In this document: piece after piece, positions 34,922 through 44,246 of the stretch
Layout: each line of letters begins with the position of its first letter
How positions within the stretch are numbered: position 1 is the stretch's first letter
NCBI GenBank assembly: GCA_025141835.1
Contig: CP081102.1
Coordinates: 744,001 to 808,000 of the forward strand
Length of the DNA: 64,000 nucleotides
Direction of reading: 5' to 3'
Source: Rhodobacteraceae bacterium M385
GTDB taxonomy: Bacteria > Pseudomonadota > Alphaproteobacteria > Rhodobacterales > Rhodobacteraceae
The notes under the pieces: model-generated
What the model saw: only the letters and a program-made list of their open reading frames with translations
Told to the model about the DNA's origin: nothing
Databases searched by the model: none
Position numbers and translations under genes: made by a program

Positions 34922-34998
34922 TGGTAGCGGAGGAGGGACTTGAACCCCCGACACGCGGATTATGATTCCGCTGCTCTAACCAACTGAGCTACTCCGCC
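34922..34998 (-). tRNA. tRNA-Met-type (anticodon CAT)
   Basis: A complete 77-base tRNA with encoded CCA. Acceptor stem GGCGGAG/CTCCGCT, D-arm GCTCAGTTGGTTAGAGC, anticodon stem GCGGA/TCCGC with loop ATCATAA (anticodon CAT), and T-arm GGTTCAAGTCC. The first base pair is normal, unlike initiator tRNA, so it is an elongator tRNA-Met; a tRNA-Ile with modified CAT cannot be excluded from sequence alone. Two partial copies of its 3' end follow. Confidence 0.95.
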
Positions 34999-35072
34999 AA
35001 ACGCGAGCCAGTGGGTACGGCGGCAAGCGCGTTGCGTCAACACGAAAATTGGCCTGTTTTGGCCTTTGCGGC

Positions 35073-35762
35073 CTATTGGTGGGCCAAGCGGGCGTCTTCT
35101 AGCGCAATCTGTAGGATTTGCCGGGCAATCATGGTGCCGTTTGCTGCGAAAGCGTCGGTGTGCACGACCAGCAATGCGCAATGGCGATCAACGGAGAGGG
35201 CGACGGATTTCGCCATGTCTGTCACCTCGGCCCCGGCCTCCGCGGTTAGGCGAGCGGCCATCACATCGTGGTGCGCCAATAGTGCGTCCAAGGGGACGGG
35301 GGCGTCTTCGTCCAAGGCTGCAATCAGGTCTACGGGCACAATGGTAGTTTCCAGCGCGGCGCGGCGGCCCTTGTGCTTCAGGGTGCGTTCAAGCACGGCG
35401 ACCCGGTCGGTGCCCAGGGCTTTCGCTTCTTCCGGGGTGGCGGCACGGGTATCGGCGCGGCCCCGAAAGGGGGTAAGGGACAGGGCTTTGCCGTCCACAC
35501 CCAACAACACAGGCGTCACCGAGGGCGCTGCCGTGTCTGTGGGCGCTTGGGTTGCCACAAGGGTACCACGCCCCGGTTTGCGGCTGAGGTAGCCCGATTG
35601 CTCTAGGCTGATCAACGCTCGGCGCATGGTGCCTTGGCTCACGCCGAATTCTTCCGCCAGAATGAACTCATTAGGCAAACGCCGGCCAACCTCCCAGTCG
35701 CCCTTGGCGATTCGAGAGATCATTTCAGTCTCGGCAGCTTTATAAAGGGGCGTTCGCGCCAT
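35073..35762 (-). CDS. GntR-family regulator with UTRA domain (HutC/FarR group)
   Basis: A 229-residue regulator. Residues 1-70 form the winged helix: GDWEVGRRLPNEFILAEEFG, then VSQGTMRRALISLEQSGYLSRKPGRGT. Residues 85-229 form a UTRA ligand-binding domain. HutC-type members often control histidine, amino-sugar or phosphonate genes. No obvious target operon is adjacent: acetyl-CoA synthetase lies upstream on the same strand and tRNA downstream, so its ligand is unknown. Confidence 0.88.
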   Translation of the reverse strand: MARTPLYKAAETEMISRIAKGDWEVGRRLPNEFILAEEFGVSQGTMRRALISLEQSGYLSRKPGRGTLVATQAPTDTAAPSVTPVLLGVDGKALSLTPFRGRADTRAATPEEAKALGTDRVAVLERTLKHKGRRAALETTIVPVDLIAALDEDAPVPLDALLAHHDVMAARLTAEAGAEVTDMAKSVALSVDRHCALLVVHTDAFAANGTMIARQILQIALEDARLAHQ

Positions 35763-35888
35763 GGGTCGGCTCCGGCTTGGGGACGCTGATTTATGCCGCG
35801 GTGCAGCATTGTGCGCAACGGGCCAATCGTCGCGGGCTTTGGGCCGCCGCCGCAGGGGTACAGGCCCGGCGGCGGCGCGGCGTTTGGC

Positions 35889-37826
35889 CTAAGTATCCGC
35901 GCGGTTGGCGATCAGGTCATCAACCACGGATGGATCGGCAAGGGTGGAGGTATCCCCAAGCGAGCCATAGTCGTTTTCCGCAATCTTGCGCAGGATGCGC
36001 CGCATGATCTTGCCCGACCGGGTCTTGGGCAGGCCCGGCGCCCATTGGATCACGTCGGGCTTGGCAATTGGCCCAATCTCTTGGCGGACCCAAGCCTGCA
36101 ACGTGGCCTTCAACTCGTCCGAGGGCGTCTCGTCGTTCATCAAGGTTACATAGCAGTAAATGCCTTGGCCTTTGACCGGGTGCGGGTAGCCCACAACGGC
36201 GGCCTCAGACACGGTTTCATGGGCGACAAGGGCACTTTCGATCTCGGGGGTGCCCATGCGGTGGCCGGAGACGTTAATCACGTCATCTACGCGGCCCGTG
36301 ATCCAATACTCGCCATCGGCGTCGCGCTTACAGCCATCGCCTGAGAAGTAGTACCCTTTGTAGTCGCTGAAGTAGGTGGCAACAAAACGGTCATGGTCGC
36401 CCCAAACGGTGCGCATCTGGCCGGGCCAGCTATCGGCGATAACCAGAACGCCCTCCACATCGTTGCCCTCAATCACCTCGGCGGTGGTTGGGTCCAGAAC
36501 CAGCGGCTTCACCCCGAAGAAGGGTTTTTGCGCAGAGCCGGGCTTCAGCGTATGGGCGCCGGGCAGGGGGGTCATCATGTGACCGCCGGTTTCCGTCTGC
36601 CACCAGGTGTCAACGATGGGGCATTTCCCTTTGCCGACGTTCTCGTTGTACCAATTCCAGGCCTCGGGGTTGATGTTCTCGCCCACGGTGCCGAGCAGTT
36701 TCAGGCTGCTCAGGTCGTATTTCTCAACAAAGCTCGTCCCCTTGCCCATCAGGGCGCGAATGGCAGTGGGTGCGGTATAGAACTGGTTCACCTTGTGCTT
36801 TTCGCAGACCTCCCAGAAGCGGCCAGCGTCGGGGTAGGTGGGGACGCCTTCAAACATCAGCGTCGTGGCCCCATTGGCCAGCGGGCCATAGACGATATAG
36901 CTGTGGCCTGTGACCCAACCCACGTCTGCCGTACACCAGAAGATATCGCCTTCCTTGTAGTCGAACACATATTCATGGGTCATCGAGGCATAGACGAGGT
37001 AACCCCCGGTCGTATGCACGACGCCCTTTGGCTGCCCGGTCGAGCCAGAGGTATAGAGGATGAACAGCGGGTCTTCGGCGTTCATCTCTTCTGGCGGGCA
37101 ATCGGCGCTGACATTAGCGGCGATGTCATCGTACCAGACATCCCGGTCATCGACCCAGGCGACCTGACCACCGGTGCGCTTTACCACAAGGCACTTCGTA
37201 TCGATCACATTGTGCAGCAACGCCTTGTTCACATTGTCCTTCAGCTCGGTTACCCGGCCACCACGTGGGGCCCCGTCAGAGGTGATAACGACCTTGGCGC
37301 TAGAGCCGTTAATCCGCGCGGCCAGCGCGTCGGGCGAAAAGCCCGCGAAGACAATAGAGTGAATCGCCCCAATCCGTGTGCACGCCAGCATCGCATAGGC
37401 GGCCTCGGGGATCATCGGCATGTAAAGCACGACCCGGTCGCCTTTACCGACGCCCATTTCCTTCAGGACATTGGCAAAACGGCAAACGTGGCTGTGCAGC
37501 TCTTTGTAAGTGATGTGCTGTGCGCCATCGCCGGGCTCATCGGGTTCAAACAGGATCGCGGTCTGGTCGCCACGTGTTTCCAGATGGCGGTCAATGCAGT
37601 TGGCACTGACGTTCAGGGTGCCGTCCTCAAACCATTTCACTTGCACGGCTTCATGGGCAAAGGAGGTGTTCTTGACCTTGGTGTAAGGTTTGATCCAGTC
37701 GATCCGCTTGCCATGCTCTCCCCAGAAAGCATCGGGATCGTTGATCGAGGCCGCATACATCTCTTCATAGCGGGCTGCGTTGATATGCGCGTCTGGCAAC
37801 AGGGCTGGAAGGTGATCTTTTGGCAC
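35889..37826 (-). CDS. acs: Acetyl-CoA synthetase
   Basis: A 645-residue AMP-forming acetyl-CoA synthetase. ATP loop [18 protein letters not shown] near 263, [10 protein letters not shown] near 412, [20 protein letters not shown] near 500, and the regulatory acetylation lysine in [14 protein letters not shown] near 605. It converts acetate, ATP and CoA to acetyl-CoA. The start is GTG 37826, with AGGAG eight bases upstream; an ATG-initiated longer frame would run through this ribosome site. Length equals the typical family length. Confidence 0.95.
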   Translation of the reverse strand: MPKDHLPALLPDAHINAARYEEMYAASINDPDAFWGEHGKRIDWIKPYTKVKNTSFAHEAVQVKWFEDGTLNVSANCIDRHLETRGDQTAILFEPDEPGDGAQHITYKELHSHVCRFANVLKEMGVGKGDRVVLYMPMIPEAAYAMLACTRIGAIHSIVFAGFSPDALAARINGSSAKVVITSDGAPRGGRVTELKDNVNKALLHNVIDTKCLVVKRTGGQVAWVDDRDVWYDDIAANVSADCPPEEMNAEDPLFILYTSGSTGQPKGVVHTTGGYLVYASMTHEYVFDYKEGDIFWCTADVGWVTGHSYIVYGPLANGATTLMFEGVPTYPDAGRFWEVCEKHKVNQFYTAPTAIRALMGKGTSFVEKYDLSSLKLLGTVGENINPEAWNWYNENVGKGKCPIVDTWWQTETGGHMMTPLPGAHTLKPGSAQKPFFGVKPLVLDPTTAEVIEGNDVEGVLVIADSWPGQMRTVWGDHDRFVATYFSDYKGYYFSGDGCKRDADGEYWITGRVDDVINVSGHRMGTPEIESALVAHETVSEAAVVGYPHPVKGQGIYCYVTLMNDETPSDELKATLQAWVRQEIGPIAKPDVIQWAPGLPKTRSGKIMRRILRKIAENDYGSLGDTSTLADPSVVDDLIANRADT

Positions 37827-38219
37827 GGGTGTTTCTCCTAGTACGTGGGTCGAGCGGCGCGAGGGGCCGAGGCTCGGAACAAACGGGTAGGGGTTTCCGC
37901 AAATGCAGAAGAGGTGCGGTGGCACGTTACGCGATCGCGGTCACAGGTCAAAGGAACCCTCCCCATGCAGTCAACCCGTGTATGGCCCTCCCGGCCCACG
38001 GATCATCTGCGTCGCGGCTAGCATGGCAGGTTCATCCCGCCGTTAGAATGGCTTTTTTAGCGTTGCGACAATCAAGTCAGGAAATTTTACCGATGTGACG
38101 AAAGCCTGTAAAATATTTCACATCGCCGCTGTGATGCCCCCGCGTGGCCAGCAGAAGTCACCCCCTATCCCCAACTCCGCGCGCGCCCTGCTTCCTTGTT
38201 CCAAAAATATCCCCGGGGG
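37827..38219. other. Upstream region of acs, no gene seen
   Basis: About 390 bases before the repeat block. Only short, low-quality frames are present. It should contain the acs promoter, but no clear -35/-10 or -24/-12 element could be assigned by eye. Confidence 0.5.
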
Positions 38220-38287
38220 TTTGGGGGGCTGGCCCCCCAATTGGTCGGTTTGGTTTGGGGGGCTGGCCCTCCAATTGGTCGGTTGGA
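38220..38287. repeat. REP-like intergenic palindromes, 34-bp unit repeated twice
   Basis: A 34-base unit containing TTGGGGGGCTGG CCCCCCAA and CCAATTGG occurs at 38220-38253 and 38254-38287 with a few mismatches. Each unit forms an 8-bp hairpin with a CTGG loop. The preceding segment AAAAATATCCCCGGGGG is also palindromic. Such blocks are common between genes in Roseobacter-type genomes and behave like repeated extragenic palindromes. A perfect 14-bp palindrome, CCCGCTATAGCGGG, follows at 38322-38335, just past the stop of the LysR gene. Confidence 0.75.
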
Positions 38288-38321
38288 CTTTCTCTGGGGC
38301 TGCCTTCCCCCAAGCGGCCGT

Positions 38322-38335
38322 CCCGCTATAGCGGG
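38322..38335 (-). terminator. Perfect 14-bp palindrome just after the LysR gene
   Basis: CCCGCTATAGCGGG, ten bases downstream of the stop at 38345 on the minus strand. No U-tract follows, so termination is only suggested by position. Confidence 0.35.
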
Positions 38336-38344
38336 GCTTCCCCC

Positions 38345-39307
38345 CTACATCACCCGAAAGCGGCTTCCCAACCAAGGCATCTTCTCGACGCCAGGCTCGA
38401 TGAAATGTACACCAATCAACTCTCTCGCCAGTTCAGCAATCTGTTCGGGAATGCCGCCCGCCCAATCCGAGGTGGCATAGAGAACGATGTGCCGTGTCAT
38501 GGGCGCACCGGGTAGCGGGTGAGGTTCAATGCCATCGGCAAAACGGCCGCCGCGGGCCAGCGACAGGGCCGTCGTGATCGTCCATCCCGTGCCTGCTGCC
38601 ACAAGCGCAGAAATGGATTGGTTCGAATCCATCTCGAACCGTTTCGGAGGTTTTACCCCGGCTTGGTCCAAATACGCCTCTATCTGCTGGCCCATGACCT
38701 GTTCCAAATCCCTTCGCAGGAACGGCAGGTTTTCCAACGATAGCAGTCCCTGGCTGACGTCGGTGCCCTTGGGCACGGCCAGAATATAGGGGTCGTCCAC
38801 CAAGGGAAGTGTCGCCGTGTGCCGGGGCGCAGATGCGCCGGCGGCGCAGATGACGATATCCAGCTCCCGTGCTGCAATACGTCCCTGCAACACATGGCTC
38901 GCCCCGGTTTGCAGGTTGAAGGCACATTGGCTCATGGCTTCAGCCAACCGAGTGGCCAAGAGCGGCGTGACTTCGTTTTCGAAATCCTCGATCACTCCAA
39001 GCGACAGGGACGAAAGATGGCTCAAGTCCAGCGCCTTCAGGTCGCGTTGTCCGGCGCGTAGGGCGCGCAATGCCTCCTTGGCTTGGGCAAGAAACAAGCG
39101 TCCTGCGGGGGTGACCACCATGGGGCGACGCGAGGCATCAACCAGTTCCACCGCTAGTGCCGCCGAAAGGTTCTTCATCTGTTGCGACACCGCCGGGGCG
39201 CTCATCCCCAATTCGGCCGCCGTCGCGGCGACAGAGCCGGTGCGCGCCAGCGTCTCGAACACTTCGAGGCCCCGCAGGGTCAGGCCCTTCAACAATCCAG
39301 ATGTCAT
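38345..39307 (-). CDS. LysR-family transcriptional regulator
   Basis: A 320-residue LysR regulator. The helix-turn-helix lies near the N-terminus: LRGLEVFETLARTGSVAATAAELGMSAPAVSQQ (the conserved block, residues about 11-43). The rest is the effector-binding domain. It begins three bases after the Ldh_2-family gene on the same strand, so the two genes may be co-transcribed. Its own targets are not evident. Confidence 0.9.
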   Translation of the reverse strand: MTSGLLKGLTLRGLEVFETLARTGSVAATAAELGMSAPAVSQQMKNLSAALAVELVDASRRPMVVTPAGRLFLAQAKEALRALRAGQRDLKALDLSHLSSLSLGVIEDFENEVTPLLATRLAEAMSQCAFNLQTGASHVLQGRIAARELDIVICAAGASAPRHTATLPLVDDPYILAVPKGTDVSQGLLSLENLPFLRRDLEQVMGQQIEAYLDQAGVKPPKRFEMDSNQSISALVAAGTGWTITTALSLARGGRFADGIEPHPLPGAPMTRHIVLYATSDWAGGIPEQIAELARELIGVHFIEPGVEKMPWLGSRFRVM

Positions 39308-39310
39308 ATC

Positions 39311-40012
39311 CTAGGCATTCACGATCTGCGCCAAAAGCTCTGGCGCCAAGGCGACGGTGCCGGGCATCGGCGTGCCGCTAAGGTCTGGCAAATGGGCCAA
39401 CAACTCCTCGGCCGCAGTGAGCCCAGGGTCGAGGGCCGTCAACCACGCTGTTTCCATCATTGGGCCTTCTAGCGGAGAATCCGCCACCATGGGAGCGTCA
39501 TTCATGAACGCCGACAGCATTGATTGCGCCCCGTGATCGAGAGCACTGACCTGCCGCTCCATCGGGCGAATGGCAAAGGCGTTCCCCTGGGGGCGCACCA
39601 AAACGGCGGCAAGGCCCGAGGCGGCGATTTCGGCCATCGCGCCGGTCAGCGGACCGGGGTCGCTGGCATGGATAAGGTGGAGCATCGCCATGCCCTGCGC
39701 CCGGGCAGTATCCACGAGCAAAGGCACCGCTTGGGCCACGGCAGCTGCCGCAAACCCATGGCCGGCATCGACACGGATCACCGCCGGGGCAAGGGCATCT
39801 AAGGATACCTCCGCATCGGGGTAGAGGCGGCCATATCTGACCAAGCGGATGTCGCGAAGCAAAGAGGAAAACCCGGCCTCCGCCCTTCCCCCCGCTTCCG
39901 AGAGAGCCACATCGCGGGCGACGATTTGCGCTACAGCACCGCTAACGCCCGCGCGTGTCAGGCAATCCCGTGCCAGCATTTGCAGGTCGGACAGGTCGTA
40001 TGTTTCTTTCAT
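39311..40012 (-). CDS. Truncated-length Ldh_2 family (malate/L-lactate dehydrogenase-like) protein
   Basis: A 233-residue protein whose N-terminal two thirds resemble the Ldh_2 (YlbC/ComC) NAD-dependent oxidoreductases: LSEAGGRAEAGFSSL replaces the usual first signature, then VIRVDAGHGFAAAAVAQAV and ARAQGMAMLHLIHASDPGPL. Family members are usually about 330-350 residues, so this one lacks roughly 100. The catalytic His of the family, normally in HxGxxG, falls in HASDPG, so the active site looks altered. ATG 40012 is chosen by alignment to the family start. A reduced or repurposed enzyme is likely. Confidence 0.7.
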   Translation of the reverse strand: MKETYDLSDLQMLARDCLTRAGVSGAVAQIVARDVALSEAGGRAEAGFSSLLRDIRLVRYGRLYPDAEVSLDALAPAVIRVDAGHGFAAAAVAQAVPLLVDTARAQGMAMLHLIHASDPGPLTGAMAEIAASGLAAVLVRPQGNAFAIRPMERQVSALDHGAQSMLSAFMNDAPMVADSPLEGPMMETAWLTALDPGLTAAEELLAHLPDLSGTPMPGTVALAPELLAQIVNA

Positions 40013-40161
40013 AAGGCCAGTTTTCCCCCGCAAAGGCTGAACGTCAATGGCGGCACGCGGTGCTGGCCCCCATCAGGCGGGGTCACGCCCGCTCAGGAAA
40101 GGGGCACGGGCCGTGCTTTTTCGCCTTGAAACAGCCCCGTGCAGCGGGGGAGGCCAACTTG

Positions 40162-40971
40162 TTACGTTTGCAGGAAGTCGTAATGCCCATCGGGGCGGAT
40201 CGCGCAGGCCGTCAAACGCCCGGTGCGCCAAGCGGCGGTATCGGTGCCGATGCGCCCATCTGAAACCGTAGGGGCGGGCACTTCTGTGTGGCCATGGGCG
40301 ATCCAGACGTCGTCGCCACGGGGACCACTGTCAAATTCCGGGTGTCCCCACAAAAGTACGCGGGCTGATTGCGCGTCCATATCGTGGCCGGGATCGGCCC
40401 CGGCGTGCACGGCCCAAAGATTGCCCGAGGACCAGCTGAGGGGCAGGTTCTCTAACCAGTGCACCATGCCTTTCTGAAGCCGCCGTTGCAGGGCCTTTGC
40501 CGCTGCCGGGTAGGCATCAAATTCAGGGCTTTCTTCCAGATCGGCAGTCGCCACCCCGAAAGAGCGTAGAGTCTCGACCGCGCCCGAGCGCATCCAACGG
40601 GGGCCTCGGGTGGCGGGGTCAGCCAGAAAGTCCAGCAGCATGCGTTCGTGGCTGCCCATAAGACAGGTGACGTTGTCGGGGAAGCTTTCTTGCAACTCTC
40701 GCATCCGGGACAGCACAACGGCAGAGTCGGGCCCAAGATCAATGTAGTCTCCCACGAACACCAATTGCGGGTTCTGCGCAGCCGTGCCGCCAATATGGGC
40801 GTCGATCAGCTCTAGCATCAGTTCCAGCAGATCGGCCCGCCCGTGTATGTCGCCGATGATGTAGGTCTGAAGGGCGGGCAATGGCATATCTTGTGCCGGC
40901 GCCGCCGCGACCTGAGTTGGTCCGTGGCTGCGCGATTTCCGCCCCAGAATAGATCTCATCGATTTCAACAT
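40162..40971 (-). CDS. Metallophosphoesterase (PPP-type phosphatase fold) with altered motifs
   Basis: A 269-residue calcineurin-like phosphoesterase. Motifs in order: GDIHGR (intact), GDYIDLGPDS where the family has GDxxDRG, GSHE where the family has GNHE, then a VHAGADPGH and a WIAHGHTEVP histidine pair. The Arg-to-Leu and Asn-to-Ser changes hit the phosphate-binding and metal-bridging positions, so activity may be reduced or specialised. Start choices at 40989, 40971 and 40959 all have weak ribosome sites; 40971 is a compromise. Confidence 0.75.
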   Translation of the reverse strand: MLKSMRSILGRKSRSHGPTQVAAAPAQDMPLPALQTYIIGDIHGRADLLELMLELIDAHIGGTAAQNPQLVFVGDYIDLGPDSAVVLSRMRELQESFPDNVTCLMGSHERMLLDFLADPATRGPRWMRSGAVETLRSFGVATADLEESPEFDAYPAAAKALQRRLQKGMVHWLENLPLSWSSGNLWAVHAGADPGHDMDAQSARVLLWGHPEFDSGPRGDDVWIAHGHTEVPAPTVSDGRIGTDTAAWRTGRLTACAIRPDGHYDFLQT

Positions 40972-41028
40972 GCCCCAACAGGTGCGCATTCAAGCCCGGT
41001 TTGGCAAGAGGAAACCCGCGTCCGCTGT

Positions 41029-43581
41029 CTAGTCCTGTGCCCGTAAGACACGGGCCGGAAGGGTGGACAGGGGCCGCCACGCAAAGGCCAGACCAGCCAG
41101 CAACGTCGCCACAGCGCCGCCGGTAACGATTGCCGTGGCCGAGACCGGCTCGAACACATAATCGGTTTCCATCACGAAGCGCATAACGGCCCATCCGCCA
41201 AGGGCCCCCGCCGCGATGGCCACGATCCCTGCCGCCGCGCCCAAGAGGGCCGCACGGATCGCAAAACTTGCCAGGATCGTCGCCCGCGAAGCGCCAAGGG
41301 TCTTTAGCACCGCTGCTTCAAACACGCGGGCGCGTTCCCCTGCGGCGGCGGCCCCGACCAGCACGATAAGTCCCGTCAAAAGCGTGGCCAGCGCCGCATA
41401 GGACGTAGCCCGTGCAATTCCGCGCAAGGCCTCTGCCACACGATCCAAAGCGTCGCGCACATGGATGGCGGTCACATTGGGCGCATCAGTCGCCACATCG
41501 CGCAGGATCTGGGTCTCGGCCTCGGGGGCTGCATAGACGGTGGCGATGTGGGAATGGGGCGCGCCGATCAAGGCGGCCTCGTTCATGGTGACGATAAAGC
41601 CGATGCCCGCGTTCTCGAACGAGACCTCGCGTAGGGCCACAATGGTCGCGGTGATGTCGCGCCCCAGAATGTTGAGGGTCAGCGTATCCCCAAGGTTCAG
41701 GCCCATTTCTGCGGCTTCCTCTGTAGCGAAGGCGATCTGGGGCGGTCCGGCATAATCTTCGGCCCACCATGTGCCGGCGGTAATTTCTTCGGGCGGGGGA
41801 GGGCCAGCGCGATAGGTGACGCCGCGGTCGCCCCGCAACACCCAATGGTCGCCTGCCACATCTTGCGCGTTCTCGCCGTTGATCTGGGTGATGACGCCGC
41901 GCAACATCGGGGCGGTTTCAACCCGGCTGACCAGCGGGTCACCCTCTACCCGGTCCAGAAAGGGTTGCAGTTGATCGGGTTGAATATCGAGGAAGAAGTA
42001 GCTTGGGGCGACATCCGGCAGGTCGCGTTGAATGGCACTGCGCAGATTGGTGTCAATTTGGCCCACGGCGGCCAGAACCGACAGGCCAAGCCCAAGGGAC
42101 AGCACGACTGAACTGGCCTCGGACCCCGGCCCGCCAACGGCGCTAAGCGCGGCGCGAAGGGCAGTGCGCCCTCGAACAAACCTCGCCCGTGCTATGTGTT
42201 TGCAAAGCGCGCGTATGCCCCAGGCGGAAGCGCCAAGAAGTGCCAGCGATAGAAGTAACCCCGCCGCCGTGCCGAGCGCCAGGAACATGATGCCCGACAG
42301 CCAAACGGCTGAACCGACAAGGGCCACAACCAATACGCCGATCACCACAAGATACGGCCAATCCGGCCAATTCCGCGCCCCAAGGGAGGCATCGCGAAAC
42401 AGCGCCGCCGCCCGCACCTGCGCGGTGCGCGCCAGAGGCCAGAGGGTGAAAATCAACGCCGTGAGCGTGCCGTACCAAGCCGCCTCCAGCAGCGGCGCAG
42501 GGTAAAGGCTGATTGCTACCGGAACCGGCAGTTGCGCCGCGATCAGGGGGCCAAACGCCAGTGGTGCCGCAGCCCCAAGGATCAGGCCGAGGCTGACGCC
42601 CACCAGCGTCAGGGCTCCAACTTGCAGGAAATAAGCGGTAAAGATCGTGCGCCGCTCTGCCCCCAAAGTCTTCAAGGTCGCGATGGTGGCGATTTTGCCT
42701 TCCAGATAGGTGCGGACAGCAGCGGCGACGCCGACGCCACCCACGGCCAGACCGGCCAGCCCGACCAGCACCAGAAACGATCCCATCCGGTTGATAAACC
42801 GCGCCACGCCCGGTGCGCCGTTGCGGGCATCGCGCCAACGGGCACCTTGCAATTCCAGGGGTGCGAAGGCGGCTTCTGCGGCATCAAGATCGGTGCCCGT
42901 GGGAAGCTCCAATCGGTATTGGCTTTCATAAAGCGTGCCGGTCTGGATCAGGCCAGAGCCTTCAAGCCCTTGCAGGGACACGATTGTGCGCGGCCCAAGC
43001 CCAAAGCCTGACGAGGCGCCATCGGGTTCGTCCACCAAGATGGAGCGAAGCTCGAACTCCTGCGTGCCAAGGTGGAACCTGTCGCCCACGGACAGGCCAA
43101 GACGGTCAACCAACAGCGGCGCGATCACCGCGCCGGGGACATCCCGAACCGCAAGGGCATCGGCGATGGGCATCGGCGGATCAAGCCCGACTTCCCCGAA
43201 CAGCGGCCATGCGGCATCGACGCCGCGCACTTGGGTCAGGCCGCGTTCGACCTCATCGCGGTTCACCACAACCATGGAACGGAAGTCGACCGTTTCCGAA
43301 ATGCTCTCGGCCCAACCTTCCATGAACGTGCGTTCATCGGCATCGGCAAAGCGGTAGGTGAAGGTGATCTCTGCATCGCCCCCAAGGATCGTCGCGCCCT
43401 CTCTCGCCAAGCCTTCTTCAATCGAGACGCGGACAGAGCCCACCGCCGCAATCGCTGCGACCCCAAGGGCAAGGCAGGCCAGAAATACGCGGAACCCGCG
43501 CAACCCGCTGCGCAGGCCCGCCCGCAATTCCCGGCGTGCGATCTTTACCGCAACGCGAAACCCGCCGCGCCGGTCGCTCAT
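41029..43581 (-). CDS. ABC transporter permease, FtsX/MacB-like (YbbP family)
   Basis: An 850-residue protein with an N-terminal membrane anchor, a large periplasmic domain, and FtsX membrane repeats in the middle and at the C-terminus (SFLVLVGLAGLAVGGVGVAAAV near 275 and LATLLTGLIVLVGAAAAGERARVFEAAVLKTLGA near 735). It is the permease partner of the ATPase encoded just upstream. In E. coli the homologous ybbP-ybbA pair is divergent from tesA, exactly as here. The substrate of the family is not known; lipoprotein or lipid export has been suggested. The start overlaps the ATPase stop (ATGA). Confidence 0.88.
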   Translation of the reverse strand: MSDRRGGFRVAVKIARRELRAGLRSGLRGFRVFLACLALGVAAIAAVGSVRVSIEEGLAREGATILGGDAEITFTYRFADADERTFMEGWAESISETVDFRSMVVVNRDEVERGLTQVRGVDAAWPLFGEVGLDPPMPIADALAVRDVPGAVIAPLLVDRLGLSVGDRFHLGTQEFELRSILVDEPDGASSGFGLGPRTIVSLQGLEGSGLIQTGTLYESQYRLELPTGTDLDAAEAAFAPLELQGARWRDARNGAPGVARFINRMGSFLVLVGLAGLAVGGVGVAAAVRTYLEGKIATIATLKTLGAERRTIFTAYFLQVGALTLVGVSLGLILGAAAPLAFGPLIAAQLPVPVAISLYPAPLLEAAWYGTLTALIFTLWPLARTAQVRAAALFRDASLGARNWPDWPYLVVIGVLVVALVGSAVWLSGIMFLALGTAAGLLLSLALLGASAWGIRALCKHIARARFVRGRTALRAALSAVGGPGSEASSVVLSLGLGLSVLAAVGQIDTNLRSAIQRDLPDVAPSYFFLDIQPDQLQPFLDRVEGDPLVSRVETAPMLRGVITQINGENAQDVAGDHWVLRGDRGVTYRAGPPPPEEITAGTWWAEDYAGPPQIAFATEEAAEMGLNLGDTLTLNILGRDITATIVALREVSFENAGIGFIVTMNEAALIGAPHSHIATVYAAPEAETQILRDVATDAPNVTAIHVRDALDRVAEALRGIARATSYAALATLLTGLIVLVGAAAAGERARVFEAAVLKTLGASRATILASFAIRAALLGAAAGIVAIAAGALGGWAVMRFVMETDYVFEPVSATAIVTGGAVATLLAGLAFAWRPLSTLPARVLRAQD

Positions 43582-44246
43582 GGGGCGATCCTGCCATCGC
43601 GCAGGCCGACCTCTCGGTCACACCGCGCGGCCAGATCGGCGGAGTGGGTCACAAGAATCAACGTCGCCCCGTGGCGGTCGCGCAGGTCCATCAGCAAATC
43701 CATGATCTGCGCGCCCGTGGTGCCATCAAGGTTTCCTGTCGGCTCATCGGCCAACAGGATATCCGGGCGTGGGGCAGAGGCGCGGGCCAGCGCCACGCGC
43801 TGTTGCTCTCCGCCGGACATCTGCGAGGGGTAATGCCCCGCCCGCGCCGCCAGGCCCATGGCGGCCAATTCGGCATCGGCGCGCGCAAAGGCATCGGGCA
43901 CGCCCGCCAGCTCCAACGGCGTTGCAACGTTTTCCAGCGCAGTCATGGTGGGGATCAGGTGGAAGCTTTGAAACACCACCCCCATATGTTGCCTACGGAA
44001 CCGGGCGAGTTGATCTTCGTTCATCGCTGTCAGATCATGGTCCAACGCAGTGACCTGCCCGGAAGAAGCCTGTTCCAACCCGCCCATCACCATAAGGAGC
44101 GATGACTTGCCAGACCCAGACGGCCCCGTCAGCGCCAGCGTTTCACCCCGGGCGATATCCAGTGAAATGCCCTGCAAGATATCGACCGGCCCGGCGTTGC
44201 CTTCCAGCGATAGCGCCACGTCATTCAAGGATAGGATTGCCGCCAT
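43578..44246 (-). CDS. ABC transporter ATP-binding protein (YbbA family)
   Basis: A 222-residue LolD-like ABC ATPase: Walker A GPSGSGKSS near residue 44, signature MSGGEQQRVALARA and Walker B DILLADEPTGNLD, followed by the H-loop in LVTHSADLA. Together with the 850-residue permease it forms an MacB/LolCDE-type exporter. ATG 44246 overlaps the tesA ATG on the opposite strand by two bases. Confidence 0.9.
   Translation of the reverse strand: MAAILSLNDVALSLEGNAGPVDILQGISLDIARGETLALTGPSGSGKSSLLMVMGGLEQASSGQVTALDHDLTAMNEDQLARFRRQHMGVVFQSFHLIPTMTALENVATPLELAGVPDAFARADAELAAMGLAARAGHYPSQMSGGEQQRVALARASAPRPDILLADEPTGNLDGTTGAQIMDLLMDLRDRHGATLILVTHSADLAARCDREVGLRDGRIAP

Noticed and set aside
34704..34998. 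A genomic island integrated at the tRNA
   Set aside because: No integrase, no distal repeat and no foreign gene block was seen on either side within the window; only the duplicated ends remain.
40095..40115. Possible terminator GCACGG/CCGTGC between the phosphoesterase and Ldh_2 genes
   Set aside because: The loop is too small for a stable hairpin and there is no suitable U-tract in the direction of the genes.
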